Positions 30,301 through 38,614 of a DNA stretch of 64,000 bases are shown here, piece after piece; the first letter of the stretch is position 1; each line of letters opens with the position of its first letter. The translations under genes and the position numbers were made by a program. Origin of the DNA: Verrucomicrobiota bacterium. GTDB taxonomy: Bacteria > Verrucomicrobiota > Verrucomicrobiia > Verrucomicrobiales > Akkermansiaceae. Location of the stretch: contig JAURPJ010000038.1 of NCBI GenBank assembly GCA_030835305.1, positions 1-64,000 on the forward strand, read 5' to 3'. Under the pieces are notes generated by a model. That model searched no databases, had not been told where the DNA came from, and saw nothing but the letters and a program-made list of their open reading frames with translations.

Positions 30301-31564
30301 CCTCCGTCCCGATATATCCCGTCCCGTATTCTCCGTAAGCCGCCATCGCGACCTTGAGATCCGAACGCATCGACTTTGCTGCCAACTGATACTCCACAAA
30401 CAACTCACCCGGCATATGCAGAACCCGGGAGTCACCGACCGACAAACAGGAAACATCAATCTGCTCCCCCGCCTGATGACGCAGCATGAAAGCAGCCTGA
30501 TCCACCTTCGCAAAATACCCTCGACCCGGTTCCTTTCTTAGCGCCTCCATCACCGCGTCTTCATCCTTCAAGTGATCGGCCAACGGAAGGCGCACCTTCT
30601 CCACTTCAAAACGAATCCCATCCGGATCAACCGGCCACTTCTCGGTCGCCTTCCACGCCTCAAGCATCCCTTTGGCCATTCGGTTCGCGAGGATCATGCG
30701 GTTCTCCTTATTGCCGTCATTGTATTTTCCGGCGCCCAGATTTCCACCCGCCCCATTGAAATGCACATGCAAAGCCTCAGGCACTCCCTGCCCCCGCATG
30801 AACCTCGCAATCCCCGGAAAGTCAGGACTAGGCGTTCCCGTCCGATAATAACTCTGGGGATGACAGGCGTAGTAACTCAACACCGCCACCGGCTTGTTTT
30901 GATTCCAAAACGAAAGAAGCGAAACATCCGGGTCGATCGTGCCTTCCGGCTCGGCCCGCAGCGCCGGATCACGCGTCGCGGTGTAGCGCACCGCCCTCAC
31001 CTTGCCATCGGGTCCCAGCAGCCGTCGATTCGAGGCCACTTTTTGGACCGCCGCCTCACCCCAACCATAATGAGTCACTTCCCGAGCCCTTGGGATTGCG
31101 TCCCGAATCGCCGCCGCGGCCCGACCGATCACCTTCCGATGAAAATCTCCCTTCGTCCGGTCATATCCCCTCAGACCAAATTCCTTCACCAACTTCTCCG
31201 CCGTAAAATCACAACCCGGCGCATCGTGCTGATGGAGCGCGTGAAGCGCCACCCGGTCGCGCGTTGTCCCTGCTGCCTTTGCCAGGGAGTCTCGAAACCA
31301 TTCATAGCCCTCATTAGCCAACCCAATCCAATCGATCGCGCACATCACAATGGGTTTGTCCGGTCCCAAAATGATAACGCCCCGGCATCGCAAAGAAAGC
31401 TCAGGGCTCTTTTCCACCATGGTGTAAGCCATCGCCGAACCCATCGGCGGCGTCACATCAATATCGAAAGTCGCCACCCGGAGCGTCGCCTCCTTCTGCT
31501 TTCCCGCCCCAGCAGCAAAGAAGGCGGCTACCAATACGATTGAGAGGAAAAGAGTACACTTCAC
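27371..31564 (-). CDS. Ceramidase-like / PVC dehydrogenase / cytochrome c fusion protein
   Basis: A 1,397-residue exported protein with signal [20 protein letters not shown]. Residues about 30-440 look like a neutral/alkaline ceramidase-type N-terminal domain ([49 protein letters not shown]). From about 470 a PVC-type membrane-bound dehydrogenase propeller follows ([40 protein letters not shown]). HEAT-type repeats and a C-terminal cytochrome c with [17 protein letters not shown] near residue 1300 close the protein. Ceramidase-like domains in PVC proteins often act on other amide or ester substrates, so the reaction is open. Transcribed alone. Confidence 0.88.
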   Translation of the reverse strand: [1397 protein letters not shown]

Positions 31565-31661
31565 CTCTAAACAAAACCATACTAAACGCTCTCTGCCAAG
31601 ATCGCAGCCAGACGAAGTCGTGACAACAATCGACCAAACAGTCTAAAGTCTCTCCAGCGTC

Positions 31662-32081
31662 ATGCTCACCGACCCAGTCAACATCAACTTCCATTGCCCG
31701 CCGGTTGATCCGCTCGGAAAAGACCACGTCATCGGGAAGCTCCGCTTTCTCCCTGACCAAGTCGAATTATCGTGGCGCCTCAAAGGCAACGTTTTTACCG
31801 GTGGCAAAAGCGAGATGGTTTCGAGAACCCTCCCCTATGGTGAAATCGAACACGTCGAGCTCGTGAAAAAGTGGTGGAAGATCCGCCGCCTCATCTTCCG
31901 GGTCTCCGACCCCAAACTCCTTGGCGACATACCCGTCGCCGAAATGGGAAAACTTGAAATGGAAATCGAAGACCGCTCCCACGAGGAAGCCAGGAAGCTG
32001 AAATCACTTATCGATTTCAAGCGCTCGATTTTTCTGCTCGACGCCCAGGAAGACCGATTGAAAGCCATGCGTGACAGCTAA
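31662..32081 (+). CDS. Hypothetical protein
   Basis: A 139-residue soluble protein without signal or membrane segment. It begins with beta strands (GKLRFLPDQVELSWRLKGNV), a WW-containing segment (VELVKKWWKIRRLIFRVSDP) and ends in a charged helix (HEEARKLKSLIDFKRSIFLL). It resembles small PH-like or GRAM-like folds, but this is only an impression. It lies 57 bases upstream of the PQQ-propeller gene, so cotranscription is possible. Confidence 0.65.
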   Translation: MLTDPVNINFHCPPVDPLGKDHVIGKLRFLPDQVELSWRLKGNVFTGGKSEMVSRTLPYGEIEHVELVKKWWKIRRLIFRVSDPKLLGDIPVAEMGKLEMEIEDRSHEEARKLKSLIDFKRSIFLLDAQEDRLKAMRDS

Positions 32082-32137
32082 GGATTGCTGACATTTCCGC
32101 TCGAATCGCCGAAACACAGCCTCACAAAACCAAACCC

Positions 32138-33385
32138 ATGAAAACCTGTATCCTCCCTCTCATCCTCACCCTCTCGACCTTTGCGCAAAACACCTGGCCC
32201 CGATTCCGTGGCGAGGACGGCACCGGAGTCTCATCTGCCAAAATCCCAACCGAGCTTGCCGATGACACCCTCCTCTGGTCGACCAAGCTCCCCGGCCCCG
32301 GATCCAGCTCCCCCGTCATCTGGAAGGACAAACTCTTCGTCACCAGCGAGAACCGCGACAAGAAAACCATCGCTTTGATCTGTCTCGATGCCAAGTCCGG
32401 CAAGACCGTCTGGAGCAAGCCGCTCGCCGTGGGTGATTATCATCTCCACCGATTCAACAACACCGCCGCTTCCAGCCCAGCTGTGAACGATAAAGCAGTC
32501 GTCGTCAGCTGGTTTGACGGACCGTCGAACAAGGCCATGCTCACGGCATTTGATCACTCGGGTTCCAAACTCTGGGACTACGTGATTGGCGAAGCCAAAA
32601 CCCAGCACGGCTTCAACCTCCAACCGGTCATTCATCAAGACCAGGTTGTTCTTGCCCACATCCACATGGAAGATGGGTTTGTCGGTAGCGTCTCCCTCAA
32701 GACCGGCAAGGACACGTGGAAAGCGAACTACAAGGGAGGGGGAGAAAAAACCAGCTACGTCACCCCCTTGGTCCGCAAGACCTCAACCGGGCACGAAGTG
32801 GTCGTCGCAAGCCACGCGCACGGAGTCTTTGCTCTCGACTTCGCAACCGGCAAGGAAAACTGGTCACTCCCTGGCACCATGAAACAACGAACCATCGTGT
32901 CCCCTATCAACGTTCTTGCAGGATCGGGCAGCAAGGATTCCTTGATCGCCGTCGGCTGTAAAAGCGGAGTCTATTTCACCGTCCGCCCTCCTGTAGAAAA
33001 AGAAGAGGCCGCTGAAATCGCATGGCGCATGAAGGGCAAAACACCTTACGTCCCGACTCCCGTTTCCAATGGTAAGACCGTTTTCGCCCTCTCCGACGGC
33101 GGAATGCTTACAGCACTCGATGCCAAATCCGGCGAGGTCAAATGGACCCAGCAGATGCAGGCCAATTTCTACGCCTCACCTGTCATCGCCGATGGTAAAC
33201 TTCTCGCCCTTTCCCGCGAAGGCGAGATGGTCACTGCGGATGTTTCCGACGGCTACCAGGAGCTCTCACGCTGCTCCCTTTCTCTGGGCCCCGAATCCGA
33301 GTGGAGCGACGCCACTCCGGCCATCGCTCATGACAAAATCTATATCCGACTCGGCGCGAGGATCGATTGTTTCGGCAAAAAATAA
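32138..33385 (+). CDS. Exported PQQ-type beta-propeller protein
   Basis: A 415-residue protein with a signal peptide (MKTCILPLILTLSTFAQ). PQQ-like blade repeats follow: WPRFRGEDGTGVSSAKIPTE, LICLDAKSGKTVWSKPLAVG, FALDFATGKENWSLPGTMK and TALDAKSGEVKWTQQMQ. The proteins of this family in the PVC group are outer-membrane or periplasmic propellers, some acting as dehydrogenases with PQQ. No catalytic motif can be confirmed here. It is followed closely by the secreted PEP-synthase-like gene. Confidence 0.9.
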   Translation: MKTCILPLILTLSTFAQNTWPRFRGEDGTGVSSAKIPTELADDTLLWSTKLPGPGSSSPVIWKDKLFVTSENRDKKTIALICLDAKSGKTVWSKPLAVGDYHLHRFNNTAASSPAVNDKAVVVSWFDGPSNKAMLTAFDHSGSKLWDYVIGEAKTQHGFNLQPVIHQDQVVLAHIHMEDGFVGSVSLKTGKDTWKANYKGGGEKTSYVTPLVRKTSTGHEVVVASHAHGVFALDFATGKENWSLPGTMKQRTIVSPINVLAGSGSKDSLIAVGCKSGVYFTVRPPVEKEEAAEIAWRMKGKTPYVPTPVSNGKTVFALSDGGMLTALDAKSGEVKWTQQMQANFYASPVIADGKLLALSREGEMVTADVSDGYQELSRCSLSLGPESEWSDATPAIAHDKIYIRLGARIDCFGKK

Positions 33386-33437
33386 ATGATTGGCGTTTGA
33401 CCTGACGAAGATCCGGGCGCCATTTAGTTTACTTCCC

Positions 33438-35642
33438 ATGAAATTTGTTCTCCTCTGCGCCTACTTTTGCGCTCCCCTCCTCGGGCAAAACATCCCCGAT
33501 CTGACCAAGACCGGAGATGGCAAATTTCAGGTTGAGATAACCCCTGGCAGCAACCACTACTCGCGCCTTCTCCGTTCACGCGATCTCATCAACTGGGAAG
33601 CCGTCGCACTCGGACCATCCTCGACAGAACCTTACACGCTTGCCGACTCGGCCCTCCCCCGACCAAACGGCTTCTACCGCGTCGACCTCGTCCCGACCAA
33701 CTCTCCAGAGGATTCCGACGGAGACGGTCGCAGCGATCTGACGGAATTAGCCGCGAACCATGGCCTCAATGCAGCTGATCCCATTCCTACTCTTGACGGC
33801 AATATCTTCCTTGCCTCCCAAGCCAGCTACGACGCTCTCTCAAAGCGGGACAACTTCCCGGGAGCGCAAAACGTCAAAGAGGTGAAATTTCTCATCACCA
33901 ATATTCGCACCAACCCGGAGCTCTACTTCTTTAATATCAATCGGAACCAACACCACTACGACTTCGCCACCAACGTTCTCAAATTCCCCCGGAACTACAA
34001 CGCATTCACCAGCGCCACCTACATCAGTGCGGCAAATCGCCAGAACCTCGCCGGCTCACTGGTTTCGCACGATAATTACATTGCTCCCGATGGGACCAAA
34101 GGGATTTATACCCTCGAATTCTGGCCCACCGATCCGGTCGCCTTCGAGTGGATCGAACTGGCCTACGAGATCATTGCGAAGAACGCACCCTTCATCACGC
34201 GCCTGGCCTATCACGCTCCCAGCGAAACCCAACGCCAACTCCAAAAAGTAAATCAGGCCAAGTACGACGCATCCTCGATTCACACCATCGAAACCGACGA
34301 TCTTTTCTCCAGCACCACCTATCAACCGATGAACCAACAAGAAGCCTTCGGGCGGCTTGTGGTCTCAACCGGAGCGGAAACCCTCTCCGCCCGCGATATT
34401 GTCATCTTCAACAACCTCCCCAATGACCTCACCTATGTCTCGGGTATTATCACCGAAGTCCCCCAGACCCCACTCTCGCACGTCAATCTCAAGGCCCAGC
34501 AAAACGACACCCCGAACGCCTACATTGCAGACGCCGCAAACCACCCTGACATCGCCCCTCTCATCGGCCAAAATATCTTCTATCGTGTCACTGCGGAAGG
34601 GTTCGAAATCCGCGCCGCCACCCAGCAGGAGGTCGAGGACTACTTCGAGTCAATTCGCCCCACCGAGTCCTCGTCACCCCCCCGGGATCTGAGTGAGACC
34701 GAAATCACTCCGCTTTCCGAGGTCACCTTCGCCGAGAGCGATTCATTCGGAGGGAAATCCGCCAACGTTGCCGAATTACGACGACTCTTTCCGAATAATG
34801 CACCCGATGGATTCGCCATTCCCTTCTACTTTTACCACCAATTCATGATTCACAACCGCTTCTACCCACAGGTGGCAGCAATGATCTCCAATCCTGATTT
34901 TCAAAGTAATCCCGCACTTCGGGAATCGCTTCTGGCCAACTTTCGCGACCAAATCAAAAATAAGAGCACCATGCCCGAATGGATGTATTTGGCACTGACC
35001 GATCTCCAGAAAAGCTTTCCATCCGATATCACTCCCCGCCTTCGCTCCAGTGCCAATGCCGAGGACACCACCAGTTTCAACGGCGCTGGTCTATATAACT
35101 CATTCACCCACAAGCCAGACGAAGGTCATATCAGCAAGAGTGTAAAGCAGGTCTGGGCAAGCCTCTGGAATTACCGGGCTTACGAGGAGCGTGAGTTTTA
35201 CCGCATCAGCCACGTTTCTTCCGCGATGGGGATCCTCGTTCACCCCAATCAAAAGAACGAACAAGCCAACGGCGTCGCCGTCGCCAAAAACATTTTCGAC
35301 CCCAACTGGGAAGGTTACTACTTCAATGCTCAAACCGGAGAGAACCTTGTCACCAATCCCGAAGCCAATTCCACTCCGGAAGAGCTCCTCGCTGCCAAGC
35401 TTTTTGGAAACTCCCAATTCGAGATTCAATACATTCGTTACTCCAACCAGGTCCCTGAGGGCGAGACCGTGCTGACACGCACTCAGGTTCTGGACCTTGT
35501 CGAAGATTTAAAGATTATCAATGCGCGCTTTAAATCTCTCTACAATGAGAGGCTGAACCGGAACTTTGCCATGGAGATCGAATTCAAAATCATCGAGTCC
35601 GGTGAAATCTCCATCAAACAGGCGCGCCCTTACGTCAACTGA
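33438..35642 (+). CDS. Exported PEP-synthase-like protein (swivelling-His plus ATP-grasp)
   Basis: I choose the ATG at 33438 (MKFVLLCAYFCAPLLGQ) because it starts a signal peptide. The 734-residue product has a short beta domain and a calcium-type DSDGDGRSD motif. A segment reading TPLSHVNLKAQQNDTPNAY matches the swivelling phosphohistidine domain of PEP-utilising enzymes and dikinases. A PPDK_N/PEP-synthase ATP-grasp-like domain follows (SFGGKSANVAELRRLFPN, LRSSANAEDTTSFNGAGLYN). PEP and ATP are cytosolic, so an exported form is unusual. The role is unknown. It converges on yaaA with no gap. Confidence 0.85.
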   Translation: MKFVLLCAYFCAPLLGQNIPDLTKTGDGKFQVEITPGSNHYSRLLRSRDLINWEAVALGPSSTEPYTLADSALPRPNGFYRVDLVPTNSPEDSDGDGRSDLTELAANHGLNAADPIPTLDGNIFLASQASYDALSKRDNFPGAQNVKEVKFLITNIRTNPELYFFNINRNQHHYDFATNVLKFPRNYNAFTSATYISAANRQNLAGSLVSHDNYIAPDGTKGIYTLEFWPTDPVAFEWIELAYEIIAKNAPFITRLAYHAPSETQRQLQKVNQAKYDASSIHTIETDDLFSSTTYQPMNQQEAFGRLVVSTGAETLSARDIVIFNNLPNDLTYVSGIITEVPQTPLSHVNLKAQQNDTPNAYIADAANHPDIAPLIGQNIFYRVTAEGFEIRAATQQEVEDYFESIRPTESSSPPRDLSETEITPLSEVTFAESDSFGGKSANVAELRRLFPNNAPDGFAIPFYFYHQFMIHNRFYPQVAAMISNPDFQSNPALRESLLANFRDQIKNKSTMPEWMYLALTDLQKSFPSDITPRLRSSANAEDTTSFNGAGLYNSFTHKPDEGHISKSVKQVWASLWNYRAYEEREFYRISHVSSAMGILVHPNQKNEQANGVAVAKNIFDPNWEGYYFNAQTGENLVTNPEANSTPEELLAAKLFGNSQFEIQYIRYSNQVPEGETVLTRTQVLDLVEDLKIINARFKSLYNERLNRNFAMEIEFKIIESGEISIKQARPYVN

Positions 35643-36422
35643 TTAAGAAGCACCTTCTTTTCGAAGGAACACCAAAGTCGAGTCATCCGAATCCTTCTTC
35701 GAGAATCGATACCCTACCGTCTTGAACTTTTGTAGATCCTTGGGATCGGTAATCCCATTGCGCACAATATAATCCGCCATCATCCCACGCGCCTTCTTGG
35801 CAAAAAATGAGATGATTTTGTAAATCCCGTTTTTCTCATCCTTGAAAACCGGCGTGATAAGTTCACCGGCAAGATCTTTCTTCTTAACCGCCGAGAAATA
35901 CTCGTTCGAAGCAAGGTTCACCACGAAGCCGGAGCCCGATTTTTTCAAATCCGCGTTCAATGACTTCGTCAGCGAATCCCCCCAAAACTCATAAAGGTTC
36001 TTCCCTCTTTTATTTGGGAATTTCGTCCCCATCTCCAGGCGGTAAGGCTGCATCAAATCAAGGGGCCGCAGGGCCCCGTAAAGTCCTGATAAAATCCGCA
36101 CCCGCTTCTGCGCCACCTCGAATTCCTCTTTGCCCCACTGGTCCAGCTCAATGCCCTGATAAACATCGCCGGTGAAAGCCAGAATCGCAGGACGGGAGTT
36201 TCCTTTGGTAAACTCCTCCTCCCAACTCGCAAAACGATCATGATTCAACTGGGCAAGCGTGTCACTGATCGACATCAACTTGCCCAGCTTTCCCACTGAA
36301 AGCTTCCGCAAGTGCGAGATCAATTCTGCAGAATCCTCAATGAAGCGAGGCTTGGTCGCACGTTTTGTCAAAAGCGGCGACTCGTAGTCCAACGACTTGG
36401 CGGGTGACAGAAGAACAATCAT
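35643..36422 (-). CDS. yaaA: YaaA family protein
   Basis: I choose the ATG at 36422 (MIVLLSPAKSLDYES), the normal family start, instead of one 18 codons earlier. The 259-residue protein carries the YaaA/DUF328 motifs AFTGDVYQGIELDQW, VRILSGLYGALRPLDLMQPY, RLEMGTKF and FVVNLASNEYFSAVK. In E. coli YaaA reduces iron and DNA damage under peroxide stress. The gene lies tail-to-tail against the PEP-synthase-like gene and is divergent from the glmM fragment. Confidence 0.93.
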   Translation of the reverse strand: MIVLLSPAKSLDYESPLLTKRATKPRFIEDSAELISHLRKLSVGKLGKLMSISDTLAQLNHDRFASWEEEFTKGNSRPAILAFTGDVYQGIELDQWGKEEFEVAQKRVRILSGLYGALRPLDLMQPYRLEMGTKFPNKRGKNLYEFWGDSLTKSLNADLKKSGSGFVVNLASNEYFSAVKKKDLAGELITPVFKDEKNGIYKIISFFAKKARGMMADYIVRNGITDPKDLQKFKTVGYRFSKKDSDDSTLVFLRKEGAS

Positions 36423-36564
36423 GTGCAGCAACTTTGCCTCCAGCTCGCGAAATTGCAACCCGTGACAGATTGTCAAAATGAGCCGCCTTGAAGGGTAGCC
36501 GAGGACCTTCCAATTTGTTTTGAACGAAGTCCCCCACCGTGCTAGTGTGCCCGTTCCTATTCTT

Positions 36565-36855
36565 ATGAATCAATTATTTGGGACGGATGGCATCCACGGA
36601 GTTGCCAACGAATACCCCATCACCCCCGAAGTGGCCCTCCGCATCGCCCGGGCTGTTGCCCGCGTCCTGCATGCCAAGGACAGGGGCCGCCACAAGGTTG
36701 CCATTGGCAAAGACACCCGCGCCTGTGGCTACATGCTCGAAACCACCCTCACCTCCGGCCTTGTCAGCGAAGGAGCCCGCTTCCTTCTTACCGGCCCTGT
36801 GCCCGCCTCAAAGTCTGCCCCATCGACCAACCCCGCAATCTGGCCCATTCAGTAA
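36565..36855 (+). pseudogene. glmM: Truncated phosphoglucosamine mutase (5' fragment)
   Basis: The ATG at 36565 starts MNQLFGTDGIHGVANEYPIT, the N-terminus of GlmM, and similarity continues to about residue 80 (VSEGARFLLTGPVP). The sequence then changes to unrelated residues and stops at a TAA at 36853-36855 inside the proposed attachment core. Conserved positions are changed: DGIRG is DGIHG and KDTRxSGY is KDTRACGY, which suggests relaxed selection. The catalytic serine loop and the rest of the protein are absent. GlmM makes glucosamine-1-phosphate for the cell wall and is normally essential, so another copy must exist elsewhere. Confidence 0.85.
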
Positions 36856-36856
36856 C
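36851..36856 (+). repeat. Proposed left attachment core (AGTAAC)
   Basis: AGTAAC here is repeated at 44732-44737. The two copies bracket the GpC-free tract: the last host GpC is at 36843-36844. Joining the ends at this core gives a GpC-free circle junction in which ATTCCA (right end) and TGGAAT (left end) form short inverted arms, as expected for a serine-integrase attP. Six bases is short, so this is an inference. Confidence 0.5.
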
Positions 36857-36936
36857 AGTGGAATAGATTTCGTGAGATAAAGTGTGAGGATGTAGATTAC
36901 GGTTTCGATATCATCGTTGAAACAGAGATCCTTACA

Positions 36937-37182
36937 TTGAAGGATCTCCCACAAGATCAATTAGATCGTCTCTTAATGATCGAGTCTCTGTATTCTCGGG
37001 GACTCACTTCAGTTCAGATATCTGACTTCCTTAATGAAAATCAGATCATGAGTCCAACTGGACTCAAATATACCGGGAAACTTGTTTGGATGACTAACTA
37101 CAAGTTTCAAAATCGAAAAAAACGGATCAAGGGTACCCGTGTATCTGTTGATCAGGATTATTTTTACGTCAAACAAAAGTAA
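36937..37182 (+). CDS. Small helix-turn-helix-like protein next to the recombinase
   Basis: The first possible start in the frame is a TTG at 36937 (read as Met-Lys-Asp-Leu-Pro). There is no ATG or GTG between the stop inside the attachment core and this codon. The 81-residue basic product contains IESLYSRGLTSVQISDFLNE, a helix-turn-helix-like stretch, followed by SPTGLKYTGKLVWMTNYKFQ. This resembles DNA-binding tails found with serine recombinases. It ends five bases before the ATG of the small recombinase and may be a recombination directionality factor or regulator. No alanine. Confidence 0.6.
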   Translation: MKDLPQDQLDRLLMIESLYSRGLTSVQISDFLNENQIMSPTGLKYTGKLVWMTNYKFQNRKKRIKGTRVSVDQDYFYVKQK

Positions 37183-37186
37183 GAGT

Positions 37187-37786
37187 ATGGAAAGAGTAGT
37201 TATCTATGGTCGAGTCTCAACTAGTGAACAGACTACTGAGAATCAGATCGGTTTTCTTAAAGAGATCGTTGAGAGAAATGGTTGGGAGTTGGTTGAATCC
37301 TATGTCGACGAAGGAATCTCTGGAACTAAGGGGAGAGAAAAACGACCTGAGTTTGATCGATTGTGTAAGGACATGATCCGAAGACGATTTAATCGGATTC
37401 TAGTATGGGATATCTCACGACTTGGTCGATCTCTCCAACATCTTGTTGAATTCTTAAATGACGTTCAATCAGTGAACTGTCATCTATACATCCATCAATC
37501 TGGATTAGATACTTCGACTCCTTCAGGTCGAATGATGTTCCAAATGGTTGGGGTGTTTTCCGAGTTCGAAAGGTCAATGATCTCTGAAAGAGTCAAATTG
37601 GGTTTAAAACGAGTAAAATCAAAAGGGACTATATTGGGTCGACCAAAGTCAATCGATGAAGATCTAAAAGAGAAAATCTGGATCCTTATTGATGAGGGGA
37701 ATTCCTATTCTCAGATCTCAAAGAAAACAGGGATCTCAAAAATGTCTATTTCTCGAGTCAACAAGGAAAGATTGGAGTCCGTTTAG
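37187..37786 (+). CDS. Small serine recombinase (resolvase/invertase type)
   Basis: I choose the ATG at 37187 (MERVVIYGRVSTSEQTTENQ). The 199-residue protein has the nucleophile in GRVSTSEQ (Ser at about residue 11), the catalytic-core strands SRLGRSLQHLVEFLNDVQ and TPSGRMMFQMVGVFSEFERS, the long E helix and a C-terminal helix-turn-helix (YSQISKKTGISKMSISRV). It should cut and rejoin DNA at short dyad sites, as in Hin or Tn3 resolvases. It may resolve multimers or invert a segment. The catalytic core is kept although the protein contains no alanine. Confidence 0.93.
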   Translation: MERVVIYGRVSTSEQTTENQIGFLKEIVERNGWELVESYVDEGISGTKGREKRPEFDRLCKDMIRRRFNRILVWDISRLGRSLQHLVEFLNDVQSVNCHLYIHQSGLDTSTPSGRMMFQMVGVFSEFERSMISERVKLGLKRVKSKGTILGRPKSIDEDLKEKIWILIDEGNSYSQISKKTGISKMSISRVNKERLESV

Positions 37787-37796
37787 GATCGTCCAA

Positions 37797-38537
37797 TCAC
37801 GGTGTCCTTTTAGGAAAGAGTCCTAAGGTTACGTTTCCCAAAAGAGTCCAACACCGTTTAAAGATCATTCTCTTCGATTTAAGAAAATCGTCTTTGATAT
37901 GTCCTCTCTCTAGATCGAAGTCTCTTTCATAATCTTCACCAAAGAATGAGTATGGAAGGATCCTTCTCTTCGAATTCGATCTAATCTCCTTACCAAAGTT
38001 AATCAGTATCTCGTTGGTGATAAAAGGGATTTCATTCTTCTCTGGATCTCCCTTCTTGAAGTTGTTCCAGACAAATTCAAAAAAGAGAAAATTCTCGTAT
38101 TCCAACTGTGGATTGAGATTCCGTTTTGAGTATGGAGAGAAATGAGGTCTGGTGTAATTCTTCAAGTCGAGTTCCTTTTTCTTCTCCTTGATGACCTGTT
38201 TAATCTCTTCAAGAAAACATTTCCCGTCTCTAAGTGGGATCGAGAGATCTAATGAGTATGGATCCGTTGAGAGAGTTTCAGGAGATACTTTCAATCTAGT
38301 CCATTCAAAGAGATGTGGTTTCTCCGTCCAGATGTCATGGAAGTCTCTTTTCCGATAATTTCCTAAGGGTCGGTAAAAGTCTTTCGATTTAATGAGGTTG
38401 TCTTTAAGTGTCGGATATTTCTTCGAGATCTCGTGGGATAATTTGAGATATTTGATCCAAGTCAAATAGAAGAGTTTCCCGTCATCCATTTTGTATTCTT
38501 GGAAATTCTTCCTCTTATTGAATCTGGACTTACTCAT
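37797..38537 (-). CDS. Hypothetical protein, element-encoded
   Basis: A 246-residue basic, Lys/Phe/Tyr-rich soluble protein. Visible features are an N-terminal helical part (YLTWIKYLKLSHEISKKYPT), a middle block LRDGKCFLEEIKQVIKEKKK and a C-terminal block ending DDFLKSKRMIFKRCWTLLGN followed by VTLGLFPKR. I do not recognise the family. It is the last gene of the leftward block and lies tail-to-tail with the small recombinase (10 bases apart). No alanine and no cysteine cluster beyond isolated residues. Confidence 0.7.
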   Translation of the reverse strand: MSKSRFNKRKNFQEYKMDDGKLFYLTWIKYLKLSHEISKKYPTLKDNLIKSKDFYRPLGNYRKRDFHDIWTEKPHLFEWTRLKVSPETLSTDPYSLDLSIPLRDGKCFLEEIKQVIKEKKKELDLKNYTRPHFSPYSKRNLNPQLEYENFLFFEFVWNNFKKGDPEKNEIPFITNEILINFGKEIRSNSKRRILPYSFFGEDYERDFDLERGHIKDDFLKSKRMIFKRCWTLLGNVTLGLFPKRTP

Positions 38538-38614
38538 TACTACTTCAGGGGATTACAGTCATTTAGGATCCTTCGAAGGTAAGTTCTATTCGAATCACCT
38601 CTACCCCATTTTCA

